Assembly (NCBI GenBank): GCA_018267155.1
Contig: JAFDZE010000021.1
Location: 1-47,285, forward strand
Source: Bacteroidota bacterium
GTDB taxonomy: Bacteria > Bacteroidota > Bacteroidia > Flavobacteriales_F > PHOS-HE28
Direction of reading: 5' to 3'
Length of the DNA stretch: 47,285 nt
Shown here one piece after another: positions 10,001 through 17,900 of the stretch. Below the pieces are notes generated by a model, which was given only the letters and a program-made list of their open reading frames with translations, ran no database searches and was not told the DNA's origin. Each line of letters opens with the position of its first letter. Position 1 is the first letter of the stretch. The translations under genes and the position numbers were made by a program.

Positions 10001-10584
10001 GCGGTCGTGGTTCCGAAGGCATCGGCGAGCAACCGCTCATGCGCGTGGAGAACCAGCAGTACATCCACTACAATAAAGGCAGCGTGGTGTTGTACGGACT
10101 GCGCGACTTCCTTGGGGAGGAGCGCATGAACGCGGGGCTGCGCCACTTCGTGGATTCCTTCGCCTTCAGGGAAGCGCCATATCCCACCACGCTGGACCTC
10201 TACCGCTCGTTGGAGGTCGTTACGCCGGACAGCCTGCACTACCTGCTCGATGATGGCTTGGCGCAGATCACCTTCCACCGGAATGCCGTGACTTCCGCCA
10301 AGGCCGCGCAGAACGCCAATGGTTCATGGACGGTGACCGCCGCGATCGGCTGCGCCAAGTTCCACGCGGACTCCCTGGGCAAAGAGACCGAGGTGCCCAT
10401 GAACGACTGGTTGGACGTGGCCGTGGAGCATGAAGGCGGAGAGATGAAGCGTCGCGTGCGGTTGCGTTCCGGGGAGAATTCGGTGCGCATGACCGTCCCT
10501 CGGAAGCCCAAGGCGGTGGTTGTCGATCCCGATCACTTGTTCTTCGATCGGGAGGGAGAGGACGATCGGCGTGGGGTTGAGTGA
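7051..10584 (+). CDS. ABC-2 permease fused to M1-family metallopeptidase (copy 2)
   Basis: About 1177 residues, paralogous along its whole length to the preceding gene. I chose GTG at 7051 because VVSRLILFELRFWLRQP then aligns with the N-terminus of copy 1 (MTWRLFLIELRHWFRQP); a TTG at 7036 would add five residues. Two ABC-2 membrane blocks are followed by the M1-like domain with HEVAH at residues 927-931, the downstream Glu in MLNESMAQ, and GTMPYSE in place of GxMEN. No second ATPase gene lies nearby, so the ATPase at 2473 probably serves both copies, perhaps as a heterodimer. The gene ends at 10584 and the convergent dnaE stop begins at 10585, with no spacer and no obvious terminator. Confidence 0.9.
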   Translation: MVSRLILFELRFWLRQPLLWVFLGLAFAFGCAAAVFESGGQGGPGMVHVNAPRHVYELYANLAFLWLPMVTAFVNATAIRDFACRTSEIVFSTVVTRRQYLFGRFLGSTLVALIPTLGISAGLVTGSWIPYGDPIRFGPNSWAVHGQAFLWFAVSSIAFQSAVMFAVATLVRSTAAAFLTSIVLVVLNGVAMAYATQVDNAWLASLLDPFGVNALDEVTRYWSVHDSNTALLPVTGALTWNRLLWLGIAAIVFVIGYLRFSFTGRRSRVKPLAEGPSAALADPTIPAVAIVHDGRTRAKQFISMLRSDLSSILRSPVYWIIAGLGLVLCLVALSEVSQAFGTRTWPVTYNITELLRGLSMLFIVVLITYYSGELFWRDRDVGLDGILHALPVRSRWRVPAHFTAVLVVGGIVLALMSLCGMATQLAMGYTRLQVGLYFASFIGPGLVAFAFWSLLALTIQMVLHHKYAGFGFFILLFALNMVIWDILKVRSNLVVLYGSPPLWYSDMNGFGPFLAPWLFFRSYWLAFAAVLFFAAALYLVRGGDNTWRWRTRIAGARLRRSWAVGITVLGVWLLLLGFGFYNTRILNRPHAPQDTERLQAEYERTYKPLAAMALPHITAIDITIDLGPQERAIAYQAEMTLRNKGTRPVDTLWFSLPDRMKLRYDIPGATDILDDTAHYVRMFRLDEPLAVGDSIRIGIASEWRQQGFGNDVEFAQLVENGTFINNGDLLPAIGYQAEAELTDLGARRKHGLRPNQRMQGLSEDPALRQHNAVMPYADHIRFACTIGTAPDQRAIAPGELKREWLENGKRWFRYECVAPIFNFWSVLSGRYEVARANAGPVALEVYHHPGHGINVQRMLKAMSDAVAYASAQFAPYQHRSARIVEFPRYRRFAQSFPGTMPYSEAIGFITDLRDTARIDMVYYVVAHEVAHQWWGHQVIGPRMQGATMLNESMAQFTALMVLEKEYGRGAMRRFLKYERDSYLRGRGSEGIGEQPLMRVENQQYIHYNKGSVVLYGLRDFLGEERMNAGLRHFVDSFAFREAPYPTTLDLYRSLEVVTPDSLHYLLDDGLAQITFHRNAVTSAKAAQNANGSWTVTAAIGCAKFHADSLGKETEVPMNDWLDVAVEHEGGEMKRRVRLRSGENSVRMTVPRKPKAVVVDPDHLFFDREGEDDRRGVE

Positions 10585-13500
10585 TCACTTCTCCCCATAC
10601 CTCGGATCCGGCTTCCACGGCAGCTTCTCCATGCTGGTGGTGCGTAATGAGTAATGGCCGAACTCCTCTTCCACCACACCGGTGAGCCGGTACACGCCCC
10701 TGCCGCGGAACGGATACCTGGCCGCCACCTGCGGGAACTGCGTGCTGTCCCAGAAGTCGCCGGCGGTGTCGATGAAGCTACCGAAACTCATGTAGTTGCC
10801 TGTTTGCGTGGTGGCGCTCTTCACGTGGATCATGTAGCCGAGCATGGATACGCGCTTGCCGATGTGGGAGGGCATGTCGCGTTTGAGGATGAAGGGCGGG
10901 GGCGGGGTGAATGGTGAATGGGGGCTGGTGAATGGAACTGAACGGTCGCTTCTATTCCATTCGCCATTCGCCAACTCCCATTCACCTGCTTGCACCAACG
11001 AGAACGGATCGCACAGCGGAAAACCCAGCAGATCCAGTTCATCGTAGGCGTCGGCCAAGAGGTAGTGTTGCAGGTCGGGCAACCGGGGTTCCTCCACGCG
11101 CGTGATGAAGAGGTCGCCATCGGCGGTGACGCTCGCGGGCTTATGCAGCAACGTAAGGTCCCACAGCAATTGCGGTTTGCTCTTTCCGGTGAAGCGCAAG
11201 GCGCCCACGCGGATCAGGATGCGCGCTTGTTCCAGCGAGAGCGGGACTCGTTTCAAAAGATCCTCCAGATGAAGGAATGGTCCCTTGCGGCGGCGTTCGT
11301 GCAGGATCAGTTCAACGCTTTCATTCTCGAGGCTTTTGATGTTGGAGAGGCCGAGGTATATACGTGGATCAGAAGGTGAATGGCGAATGGGAGTTGGCGA
11401 ATGGAGAGATGCCCCATTCGCTATTCGCCATTGACCATTCACCTGCTCGACCTGCACCAACGCGCACAACTCCTCACTGGCATTCACGCACGGCGCCTCG
11501 ATCACCGCACCCGCGCGTTTCGCTTCATGCAGGTAGAATTCCAGCCGGTAGAAACCGCCGAAGTTGTTCGCCACGCCCACGAGGAATTCCAGCGGATGGT
11601 GCGCCTTCAGGTAGAGGCTCTGGTAGCTCTCCACGGCGTAGCTGGCGCTGTGGCCCTTGGCGAAGCTGAAGCTCGCGAAGCTCTGGATCTGCCGCCACAC
11701 CTCTTCAGCCTCGCCGGGCGGATAGCCGAACGCCTTGCAGTTCTCGAAGAATTTCTTCTCCACCACCTTGAACTCCGGCCGGTCGCGGTAGCGCAGGTTC
11801 ATGCCGCGCCGCACCGTGTCCGACTCCTCCAGGTCCAGGCCGCCGTAGAGGTGTACCACTTTGATCACATCCTCCTGGTACACCATCACACCGTAGGTCT
11901 CGGGCATGATCGCCAACAAGCGCGGAATGGCCTGCTTCATGCGTTCCGGATCGTTGTGGCGCAGCAGGTACTCGCGCATCATGCCGCTCTCGGCCACGCC
12001 CGGTCGTATGATGCTGCTCGCCGCCACCAGTCCCAGGTAATCATCCACCTGCAGTTTCTTCAGCAGCATGCGCATGGCGGGGCTTTCCACATAGAAGCAG
12101 CCGATGGTATCGCCCTTGCGCAGCAGTTCCTTGATCGCGGGATCCTGCTTGAAACGCGGTATGTCGTGGATGTCCACCGCTGCGCGGAAGTCACAAGGCT
12201 CAAGTTTCAGATCACAAGCTTCAAGCGCGCCGGCGTTGAGACTTGAGGCTTGATCCTTGTGACTTGAAGCTTGAACGAGCTCCACCGCATCGCGTATATG
12301 CCCCAGGCCGCGTTGGCTCAGCAGGTCGAACTTGTGCAGGCCCATGTCCTCGCATTCGAGCATGCTGATCTGCGTTACGGGAAAGCCCTTAGGCGGACGG
12401 AACAGTGCCGAGAAGTGCGTCACCGGCTTCTCCGTGATCACGATACCGCCGGCGTGGATGCCCAGGTGATGCGGCATGCCGATGAGCTGTTGCCCGTAGC
12501 GGACCACCGCCTGCGCCACCTTGTCCACCTCGTTGCTCTTCGCGTGTGCGCTGGGTCTTCCGCGCGAGTAGTAGCCGTGATCGCCTTCGGATAGCGCATC
12601 GATCTCCACCGGCGGAAGCCCCACGGCCTTGCCCAGCTCGCGTATGGCACCGCGCCATTGGAAGGTGGTGTAGGTGGCGATCTGCGCGGCGTGGATTCCG
12701 CCCGCTCTTCCATCCGTGGAGTTGTACTTATTAAAGACATACCGGTACACCTCGTCGCGGTCCTTCCAACTGAAGTCGATGTCGAAGTCGGGCGGCTTTT
12801 TGCGTGCGGGGTTGATGAAGCGCTCGAAGTAGAGGTCGAGTTCCATGGGGTCCACATCGGTGATGCGCAGGCAATAGGCCACCAGGCTGTTGGCACCGCT
12901 GCCGCGCCCCACGTGGAAGAAGCCCCGGCTGCGGGCGTAGTTCACGAGGTCCTGGTTGATGAGGAAATAGCTGATGAAGCCCATGCGCTCGATCACATCC
13001 AACTCGTGGTGCATGCGGGCCAGCACCTTGGGCGTTACCTCCGGGTAGCGGTAGCGCAGCCCTTCACGCGTGTCGCGGTGCAGCTTTTCGCGGTCGGCGC
13101 GCACATCGTTGGTGAAGGCCACGCGCGTCTTGTCGCTGCCGTCGAAGACGATGCTGCATTGCTCCAACACACGTTCGGCGTTGGCGATGAGCTGCGGATG
13201 ATCATTATAGATGCGACGCACCTCCTCTTCGCTGCGGAAACATTCGTCGGCTTGCGCCAACTCTTCCTTCGGCAACATGCTCACCACCGTGTTCTTGGCC
13301 ACGGTGCGCAGCAGGCGGTGCGTGTTGTAGTCTTTCTTGCTGGGTGAAGAAGTGAGAGAGTGAGAGGGTGCGAGGGTGCCGGGCTCCATGACTCTCTCAC
13401 CTTCGCACCCTCGCACGCTCGTACGCTCGCATCTCCGGAATGTCACCGGCATCAACGCCACGAGTTCATGTTGCCGCTTCACCCAGGGGGAGAACGGTAA

Positions 13501-13911
13501 ACGCGTGAGATCCGAGGGCCTGATGCCCACCCGCTCGTTGGGGCGCAGTTGCTGTGGCGCGTGGCTGAACGGATGGATGAAAAAGACATCGGTGAGGGCG
13601 GGAGCCCGCTCCGGGATCGCCTCATCATCCAGCAGGTGCGGGCTCAGCAGTTCGTTCAGTTGCTGCAAGCCGTTGTTGTTCATCGCGATACCGATGTACA
13701 GGAGCCTCGGTCCCTTTCGGAATTCGATGCCCGCCACGGGCCGTACGCCGTAGCGCGGCGCATCGCGCACGAAGTCGGGGATGCCCGCCGAGCAGTGGAT
13801 GTCGGTGAGGGCGAGGGTGCGCACGCCGGCCTTGGCCGCTTCTTCGAGCAAGGCTTCGGGTTTCAGTACGCCATACTTGAAGCTGAACCAGGAGTGGCAG
13901 TTGAGGAACAT
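10585..13911 (-). CDS. dnaE: DNA polymerase III alpha subunit, short form, with four hairpin-encoded inserts
   Basis: A C-family polymerase of 1108 residues. The N-terminal PHP domain starts NCHSWFSFKYG, where the usual HxH is not intact, so PHP metal catalysis is doubtful. The palm Asp motif PDFDIDF is at about residues 373-379. Further conserved blocks are FDLLSQRGLGHIRDA, GDTIGCFYVESPAMRMLL and a C-terminal OB-like region (VSMLGYMIHVKSATTQTG). Without about 110-120 residues encoded by four palindromic repeats (near residues 160-187, 545-573, 823-845 and 975-1002) it would be about 990 residues, a usual length for the second, shorter DnaE of Bacteroidota. The inserts fall in the PHP region, before the fingers, in the C-terminal helical region and in the linker before the OB domain. 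The frame stays open through all four. It is divergent from an XRE/S24 regulator, so damage-inducible control is plausible. Confidence 0.93.
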   Translation of the reverse strand: MFLNCHSWFSFKYGVLKPEALLEEAAKAGVRTLALTDIHCSAGIPDFVRDAPRYGVRPVAGIEFRKGPRLLYIGIAMNNNGLQQLNELLSPHLLDDEAIPERAPALTDVFFIHPFSHAPQQLRPNERVGIRPSDLTRLPFSPWVKRQHELVALMPVTFRRCERTSVRGCEGERVMEPGTLAPSHSLTSSPSKKDYNTHRLLRTVAKNTVVSMLPKEELAQADECFRSEEEVRRIYNDHPQLIANAERVLEQCSIVFDGSDKTRVAFTNDVRADREKLHRDTREGLRYRYPEVTPKVLARMHHELDVIERMGFISYFLINQDLVNYARSRGFFHVGRGSGANSLVAYCLRITDVDPMELDLYFERFINPARKKPPDFDIDFSWKDRDEVYRYVFNKYNSTDGRAGGIHAAQIATYTTFQWRGAIRELGKAVGLPPVEIDALSEGDHGYYSRGRPSAHAKSNEVDKVAQAVVRYGQQLIGMPHHLGIHAGGIVITEKPVTHFSALFRPPKGFPVTQISMLECEDMGLHKFDLLSQRGLGHIRDAVELVQASSHKDQASSLNAGALEACDLKLEPCDFRAAVDIHDIPRFKQDPAIKELLRKGDTIGCFYVESPAMRMLLKKLQVDDYLGLVAASSIIRPGVAESGMMREYLLRHNDPERMKQAIPRLLAIMPETYGVMVYQEDVIKVVHLYGGLDLEESDTVRRGMNLRYRDRPEFKVVEKKFFENCKAFGYPPGEAEEVWRQIQSFASFSFAKGHSASYAVESYQSLYLKAHHPLEFLVGVANNFGGFYRLEFYLHEAKRAGAVIEAPCVNASEELCALVQVEQVNGQWRIANGASLHSPTPIRHSPSDPRIYLGLSNIKSLENESVELILHERRRKGPFLHLEDLLKRVPLSLEQARILIRVGALRFTGKSKPQLLWDLTLLHKPASVTADGDLFITRVEEPRLPDLQHYLLADAYDELDLLGFPLCDPFSLVQAGEWELANGEWNRSDRSVPFTSPHSPFTPPPPFILKRDMPSHIGKRVSMLGYMIHVKSATTQTGNYMSFGSFIDTAGDFWDSTQFPQVAARYPFRGRGVYRLTGVVEEEFGHYSLRTTSMEKLPWKPDPRYGEK
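10906..10986. repeat. Palindromic element inside dnaE, GGCGAATG type (copy b)
   Basis: Arms 10906-10937 and 10955-10986 are inverted repeats matching at 24 of 32 positions, with a 17-nt loop. The arms are built from GGTGAATG/GGCGAATG-like units. The element is 81 nt, 27 codons, and is read through in the dnaE frame as GEWELANGEW then a loop and PFTSPHSPFT. It sits in the linker before the OB domain of DnaE. Confidence 0.9.
11375..11443. repeat. Palindromic element inside dnaE, GGCGAATG type (copy c)
   Basis: Arms 11375-11404 and 11414-11443 match at 23 of 30 positions after reverse complementing, with a 9-nt loop. The left arm is nearly the same sequence as an arm of copy b. At 69 nt it is a multiple of three and is translated in dnaE as VNGQWRIANG followed by SPTPIRHSPS-like residues. 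That is the same reading frame of the unit as copy b. It lies in the C-terminal helical part of DnaE, just before RIYLGLSNIKSLE. Confidence 0.9.
12191..12275. repeat. Palindromic element inside dnaE, TCACAAG/CTTCAAG type (copy d)
   Basis: Left arm about 12191-12225 and right arm about 12242-12275 are imperfect inverted repeats made of short TCACAAG, CTTCAAG and GATCAAG units; the centre CGCGCCGGCG is GC-rich. The element encodes VQASSHKDQASS...EACDLKLEPCDF in DnaE, between FDLLSQRGLGHIRDAVEL and AVDIHDIPRFKQD, two blocks that are normally close together in this enzyme. The unit differs in sequence from the other copies but the architecture is the same. Confidence 0.8.
13351..13431. repeat. 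Palindromic element inside dnaE, GGTGCGAG type (copy e)
   Basis: Left arm about 13351-13379 (units like GTGAGAGA and GGTGCGAG) and right arm about 13391-13431 (units like CACCCTCG) form a long imperfect inverted repeat; about 20 of 27 positions match in the core. It shares its unit with the intergenic copies at 595 and 34914. In DnaE it encodes an Arg/Glu/Ser/Pro-rich stretch (RGCEGERVMEPGTLAPSHS) in the PHP-domain region, before DYNTHRLLRTVAKN. Confidence 0.85.
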
Positions 13912-13929
13912 GGTCGGGAAGAGGGCCGA

Positions 13930-13960
13930 TTTGGAAAATTGGAAAGCGGCGATACATTTG
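13930..13960 (+). promoter_or_regulatory. Bacteroidota-type promoter of the XRE/S24 regulator
   Basis: TTTG at 13930-13933, a 19-nt spacer, then TACATTTG at 13953-13960. This matches the phylum's -33/-7 consensus (TTTG, about 19-20 nt, TAnnTTTG) exactly. The start codon of the regulator follows at 14006. Confidence 0.85.
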
Positions 13961-13975
13961 ACGCGGAAACCGTCA
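13959..13975. promoter_or_regulatory. Candidate operator TGACG-N7-CGTCA
   Basis: A perfect 5+5 bp inverted repeat overlapping the end of the -7 box and the expected transcription start of the regulator gene, in the 94-bp gap shared with dnaE. The position suits autorepression by an XRE/LexA-like dimer and possible co-control of the divergent dnaE. No binding data are available from sequence alone. Confidence 0.5.
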
Positions 13976-14005
13976 TTCTGTCGTCGGTAAATTAGTCAAG
14001 AAGCC

Positions 14006-14836
14006 ATGGCAGGCAACACCACCTTCGGAGCGAACATCAAATTGCTGCGCACCCGCCGGGGCCGCAGCCAGGAAGAGACCGCTATCGCCCTCGACGTGAA
14101 GCGATCGAGCTGGAGCGGCTACGAGAACGGCAGCGCCGAGCCCAACCTGGATCTGCTGGTGCGCATCAGCGCGTACTTCAAGATCAGCGTGGACAAGCTG
14201 CTCAAGCACGACCTCACGCTGTTGAGCGAAAGCCAGCTCGGCATCCTGGAGCGGGGCGGGGACGTGGACATGGACGGCCGCCGCCTGCGGGTGCTGGCCA
14301 CCACGGTGAGCAAGGACAACGAGGAGAACATCGAACTGGTGCCCGAGAAGGCCCGCGCCGGTTATGCCCTGGGTTACGCCGATCCGGAGTACATCAGCGT
14401 GCTGCCCACCTTCCAGATGCCCTTCCTGGGGCGCGACCGCAAGTACCGCACCTTCCAGATCAGTGGGGACAGCATGCCGCCGGTGGGCAACGGCTCGTGG
14501 GTCACCGGGGAGTACGTGCAGAACTGGCAGATGATCAGAGATGGCCAGCCTTACGTTGTGGTCACCAAGGACGACGGCATCGTTTTCAAGGTGGTGTACA
14601 ACAAACTGAAGGAGAAGGGCACCCTGCTGCTGTGCAGCACCAATCCAGTGTATCCGCCCTACGAGGTGGAAGTGGGCAACGTGCTGGAGATCTGGAAGTT
14701 CGTACACTTCATCAGTCAGGAATTGCCCGAGCCGAACCTCTCCCGCGACGAGCTGGCCCGCAGCGTGATGGTACTGCAGAAAGAGGTGGGGCAGCTTCGA
14801 CTGAGCATTGAGCAGCAGGGGAGGCTGGCATTGTGA
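14006..14836 (+). CDS. XRE-family regulator with S24 (LexA/CI-like) C-terminal domain
   Basis: A 276-residue protein. An N-terminal helix-turn-helix (about residues 8-65, with RSQEETAIALDVKRSSWSGY and PNLDLLVRISAYF) is followed by an S24 peptidase-like domain. The dyad is visible: Ser in SGDSMPPVGNG (about residue 155) and Lys in IVFKVVYN. The family comprises damage-responsive repressors that self-cleave after RecA activation; whether this one cleaves is inference, and no typical Ala-Gly cleavage site is obvious. The gene starts 94 bp from dnaE in divergent orientation. In related genomes similar regulators sit beside DNA polymerase IV (dinB) and dnaE; no dinB is present here. It has a strong promoter with an inverted repeat across the start site. 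Confidence 0.88.
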   Translation: MAGNTTFGANIKLLRTRRGRSQEETAIALDVKRSSWSGYENGSAEPNLDLLVRISAYFKISVDKLLKHDLTLLSESQLGILERGGDVDMDGRRLRVLATTVSKDNEENIELVPEKARAGYALGYADPEYISVLPTFQMPFLGRDRKYRTFQISGDSMPPVGNGSWVTGEYVQNWQMIRDGQPYVVVTKDDGIVFKVVYNKLKEKGTLLLCSTNPVYPPYEVEVGNVLEIWKFVHFISQELPEPNLSRDELARSVMVLQKEVGQLRLSIEQQGRLAL

Positions 14837-14894
14837 GTTTCAAGACCCGGAGCGATCACGATCCGTTGTGGAAAACATAAGCCTTGGGCCAGCC

Positions 14895-14924
14895 TTGGCG
14901 AAGGGCGCGTCCTTGCTATGTTTG
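14895..14924 (+). promoter_or_regulatory. Promoter of the large T9SS protein gene
   Basis: TTG at 14895-14897, a 19-nt spacer and TATGTTTG at 14917-14924 fit the Bacteroidota -33/-7 consensus. The chosen ATG is at 14982, leaving a leader of about 50 nt. Confidence 0.75.
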
Positions 14925-14981
14925 AACGCTCTACGAAACCCCTGAACTGCGGTGATCCTTGGCCGCGAATCCGATCCTCAG

Positions 14982-17900
14982 ATGAAGAAGCAGTACTCGT
15001 ACCTCAAGTCAGCCATGTTCGCCCTGCGGGGAACTGCGGCCGTGATGTCCGCCTTGGCCATGGTCCAGTCGCACGCACAGTTGAACATTGCTGCCGCTAA
15101 CACGGCGTACAACATCAATTTTGATGGTACGCTGGCCGGTGTCGGAAATGGTGTGTGGGCTGGTAATGGGTTTCAGCCCGCGCCTACGGCCGGACGGTTG
15201 GACAGCGATGCATGGCAGGTGACCGATTGGAGCAACGGGAACCTTCCTTACGGAGGGACCCGCATCACCTCGGGTACTGATTATCGGCGTGGAGTGGCCG
15301 TGGCACCGATCGCGGTAGGTGGCATGTACGCGTTCGATGATGGAGTTGGCGGAACCTTGAACGGAAGGGCGTTGGGCTTCCAACCTGGCAGCAGTGATTG
15401 GGCTCCGGGTTCGCTTACACTCCGCGTACAGAACAACACGGGAAGCACGCTCACCGCGTTCGATATCGCGTACAACGTGTACTACCGCGATGACCAGGGG
15501 CGGTCCAGTGACTTCAACCTGTACGTTTCCACGGACAACGTCTCGTATACCCATATCTCCTCGCAGGATGTGGTTTCGCCGGTCGGACCTGCCGGCATCG
15601 CGTGGGTGGCCAATGCCCGCTCCGTGACGGTGAACGGATATTATGTCCCCAACGGTCAGTATTTTTATATCCGCTGGCGCGGCAACGACGTGGCGGGGTC
15701 GGGCAGCCGGGATGAGTTCGCCCTGGACGATATCAGCGTCACGGGTCGCGTATACACCCTGGTACGGCTCACCTCATCCTCGTCCAATGCCGATGAGGAC
15801 GATGGTACCGCGACCCTGACGGCATCCATCGTGAATCCCCATCCGACGAACCCCACCACGGTCGATGTCGCACTGAGCAGCGGCGATGCGGCCCGGATCG
15901 ATAATTATACCACGCAGACCCTTGTCTTCCCCGGGGGAAGCATCGCCAACCAGAACCTGACGATCAACATTACGGACAATGGTGCGTGTGATGGCGATGT
16001 CGTTGAGACCTTCATGTTGCAGAACGTGACCGGGGGCATAACACCGGGCATCGGAAGTCCCGATACGCACATCATGACCATTGATGACGATGAGACGGCA
16101 CCGGTATCCCACGCCCAGAACTTTGATGGTGGCCCGGGCGATGATTGGCCGATCACCTTGGGAGGAGGGAATCAAAGTGCGAATACCGGCGCCGGGGATA
16201 CCCCCGCGAGCCAACGGATCCTGTCCGCCTCGCAGAGCTGGCAGGTGAACAACGGTACGGCAACGTTGGAACTGGGAGCGGTCGATGTGCAGGACTGGTC
16301 GTCCATCACTTTGAGTGCCCACCTGACCAGCACCTCGTTGAACGCCACGAACGGTGCCGATGTGCCCGACTCCGTTGCGTTCTATGTGGATCTCGATGGT
16401 GCGGGTTTCCCATTGGATCCGGACATCAGCGTTTCGGGCAACAGCAACCGTCGCTACGGTTACGGGGCCCCCGGGGTCGCGAGCACCACGGCTGGGACGC
16501 CGGTGACCTATATCTGCAATTTCGGTGGGAACGGCATCGATTACGCAACGGTGAACATCACCATACCGAACGGCACCAATACGGTCGCGTTGCGCGTCAT
16601 CGGGAAGAACAACGATGCGAACGAAGTGTGGAACCTGGACAATATCCAGGTCTCTGGAACGCTTTGCTCCCCCATCTATTACAGCCGCTCCAACGGAAGC
16701 GAGACGACCGGCACATGGTCCACCTCGCGCACGGGCGCACCCGCGCCGGGGGTGGTGACCTTCACCAAGAACGCCACCATGGTGATCCAGGCCACCCACA
16801 CGGTGACCAGCACGTCCAACGCGACCATCGATCTGCGCGATCTGGATGTGGAGACGGGCGGAACGCTGGACCTTGCCGGGAACGGTACGGTGTCGATCAA
16901 TGGCCCCTCTTTCAACGTGGACGGAACATTGACCGCAACGGATGACGCGTTCAACATCCTGGGCGATGCGCTCACGACCATTTCCGGAGCCACTTCGTCG
17001 ATCGATGTGGAAGACCTGACGCTTGATGGCTTCGGGGCCCAGGTGACCACGACCAACTTGAGGATCTTCGGCACGCTCCAACTGGACAACGGGAACTTCG
17101 ACGCGAACGGGAAGAACGTGGTGCTGGCCAGCACGGCAACGGGCACTGGACGTCTTGGCCCGGTGGACCCGGCGGCGAGCTACACGGGATCCATACGCAT
17201 GGAACGGTACATTCCAGCGGGTGTCACCGACTGGCGCCTCCTGTGCTCCCCCGTACAAGGTCGGACCGTGTACGATTGGACGGACGATTTCTACACGGCG
17301 GGTTTCCCGGGGTCGTACTACCCGAATTTCATTGTGAACGGCAACCCGTGGCCCAGCGTACGCATGTACGACGAAACCGTTGCAGGCGGAAGCAACGCTG
17401 GCTTGATCGGCGTGAGCAGCACGGCGGAACCCCTCACCCCCGGGCGCGGCTTTACCGCATGGAGTGGTGCTACCCTCACGAGTACGCCCGCCTTCACGAT
17501 CGATGTGCGTGGTGTGCCCGTGATCGCCAACACACCGTTCTCCATTCCGCTCAGCTACACCAGCACTGGTAACCCTGGGGCCGATGGCCTGAACCTCGTG
17601 GGCAATCCGTTGCCTTCGCCCATCGACTTCACGGACGTCACGCTCACCAACGTGGCCAGTAACTACTACATCTACGATCCGGGAGCCAGTGCCAACGTGG
17701 GCTGGGACGAGGTGACCCAGATCGGAACCGGCGGATGTAATGGCAACATCCAGAGCAGCCAGGGCTTCTGGCTCACGGCCACTGCAGCCTCCCCCTCGGC
17801 CACCTTGGATGAGAGCGCCAAGGTGCTGGAACCGATCAACGGCGGCATCTTCAGCGACGTGCAGGACCACCGCCCGATGGTGCGTCTTTTCCTGCGCGAT

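Noticed and set aside
10906..13431. The four repeats in dnaE as a CRISPR array
   Set aside because: They are hundreds of bases to over a kilobase apart, differ in sequence, and are palindromes with internal periodicity rather than identical repeats with short spacers.
10585..13911. dnaE as a pseudogene because of the inserted repeats
   Set aside because: There is no stop or frameshift across 1108 codons and the polymerase motifs outside the repeats are intact.
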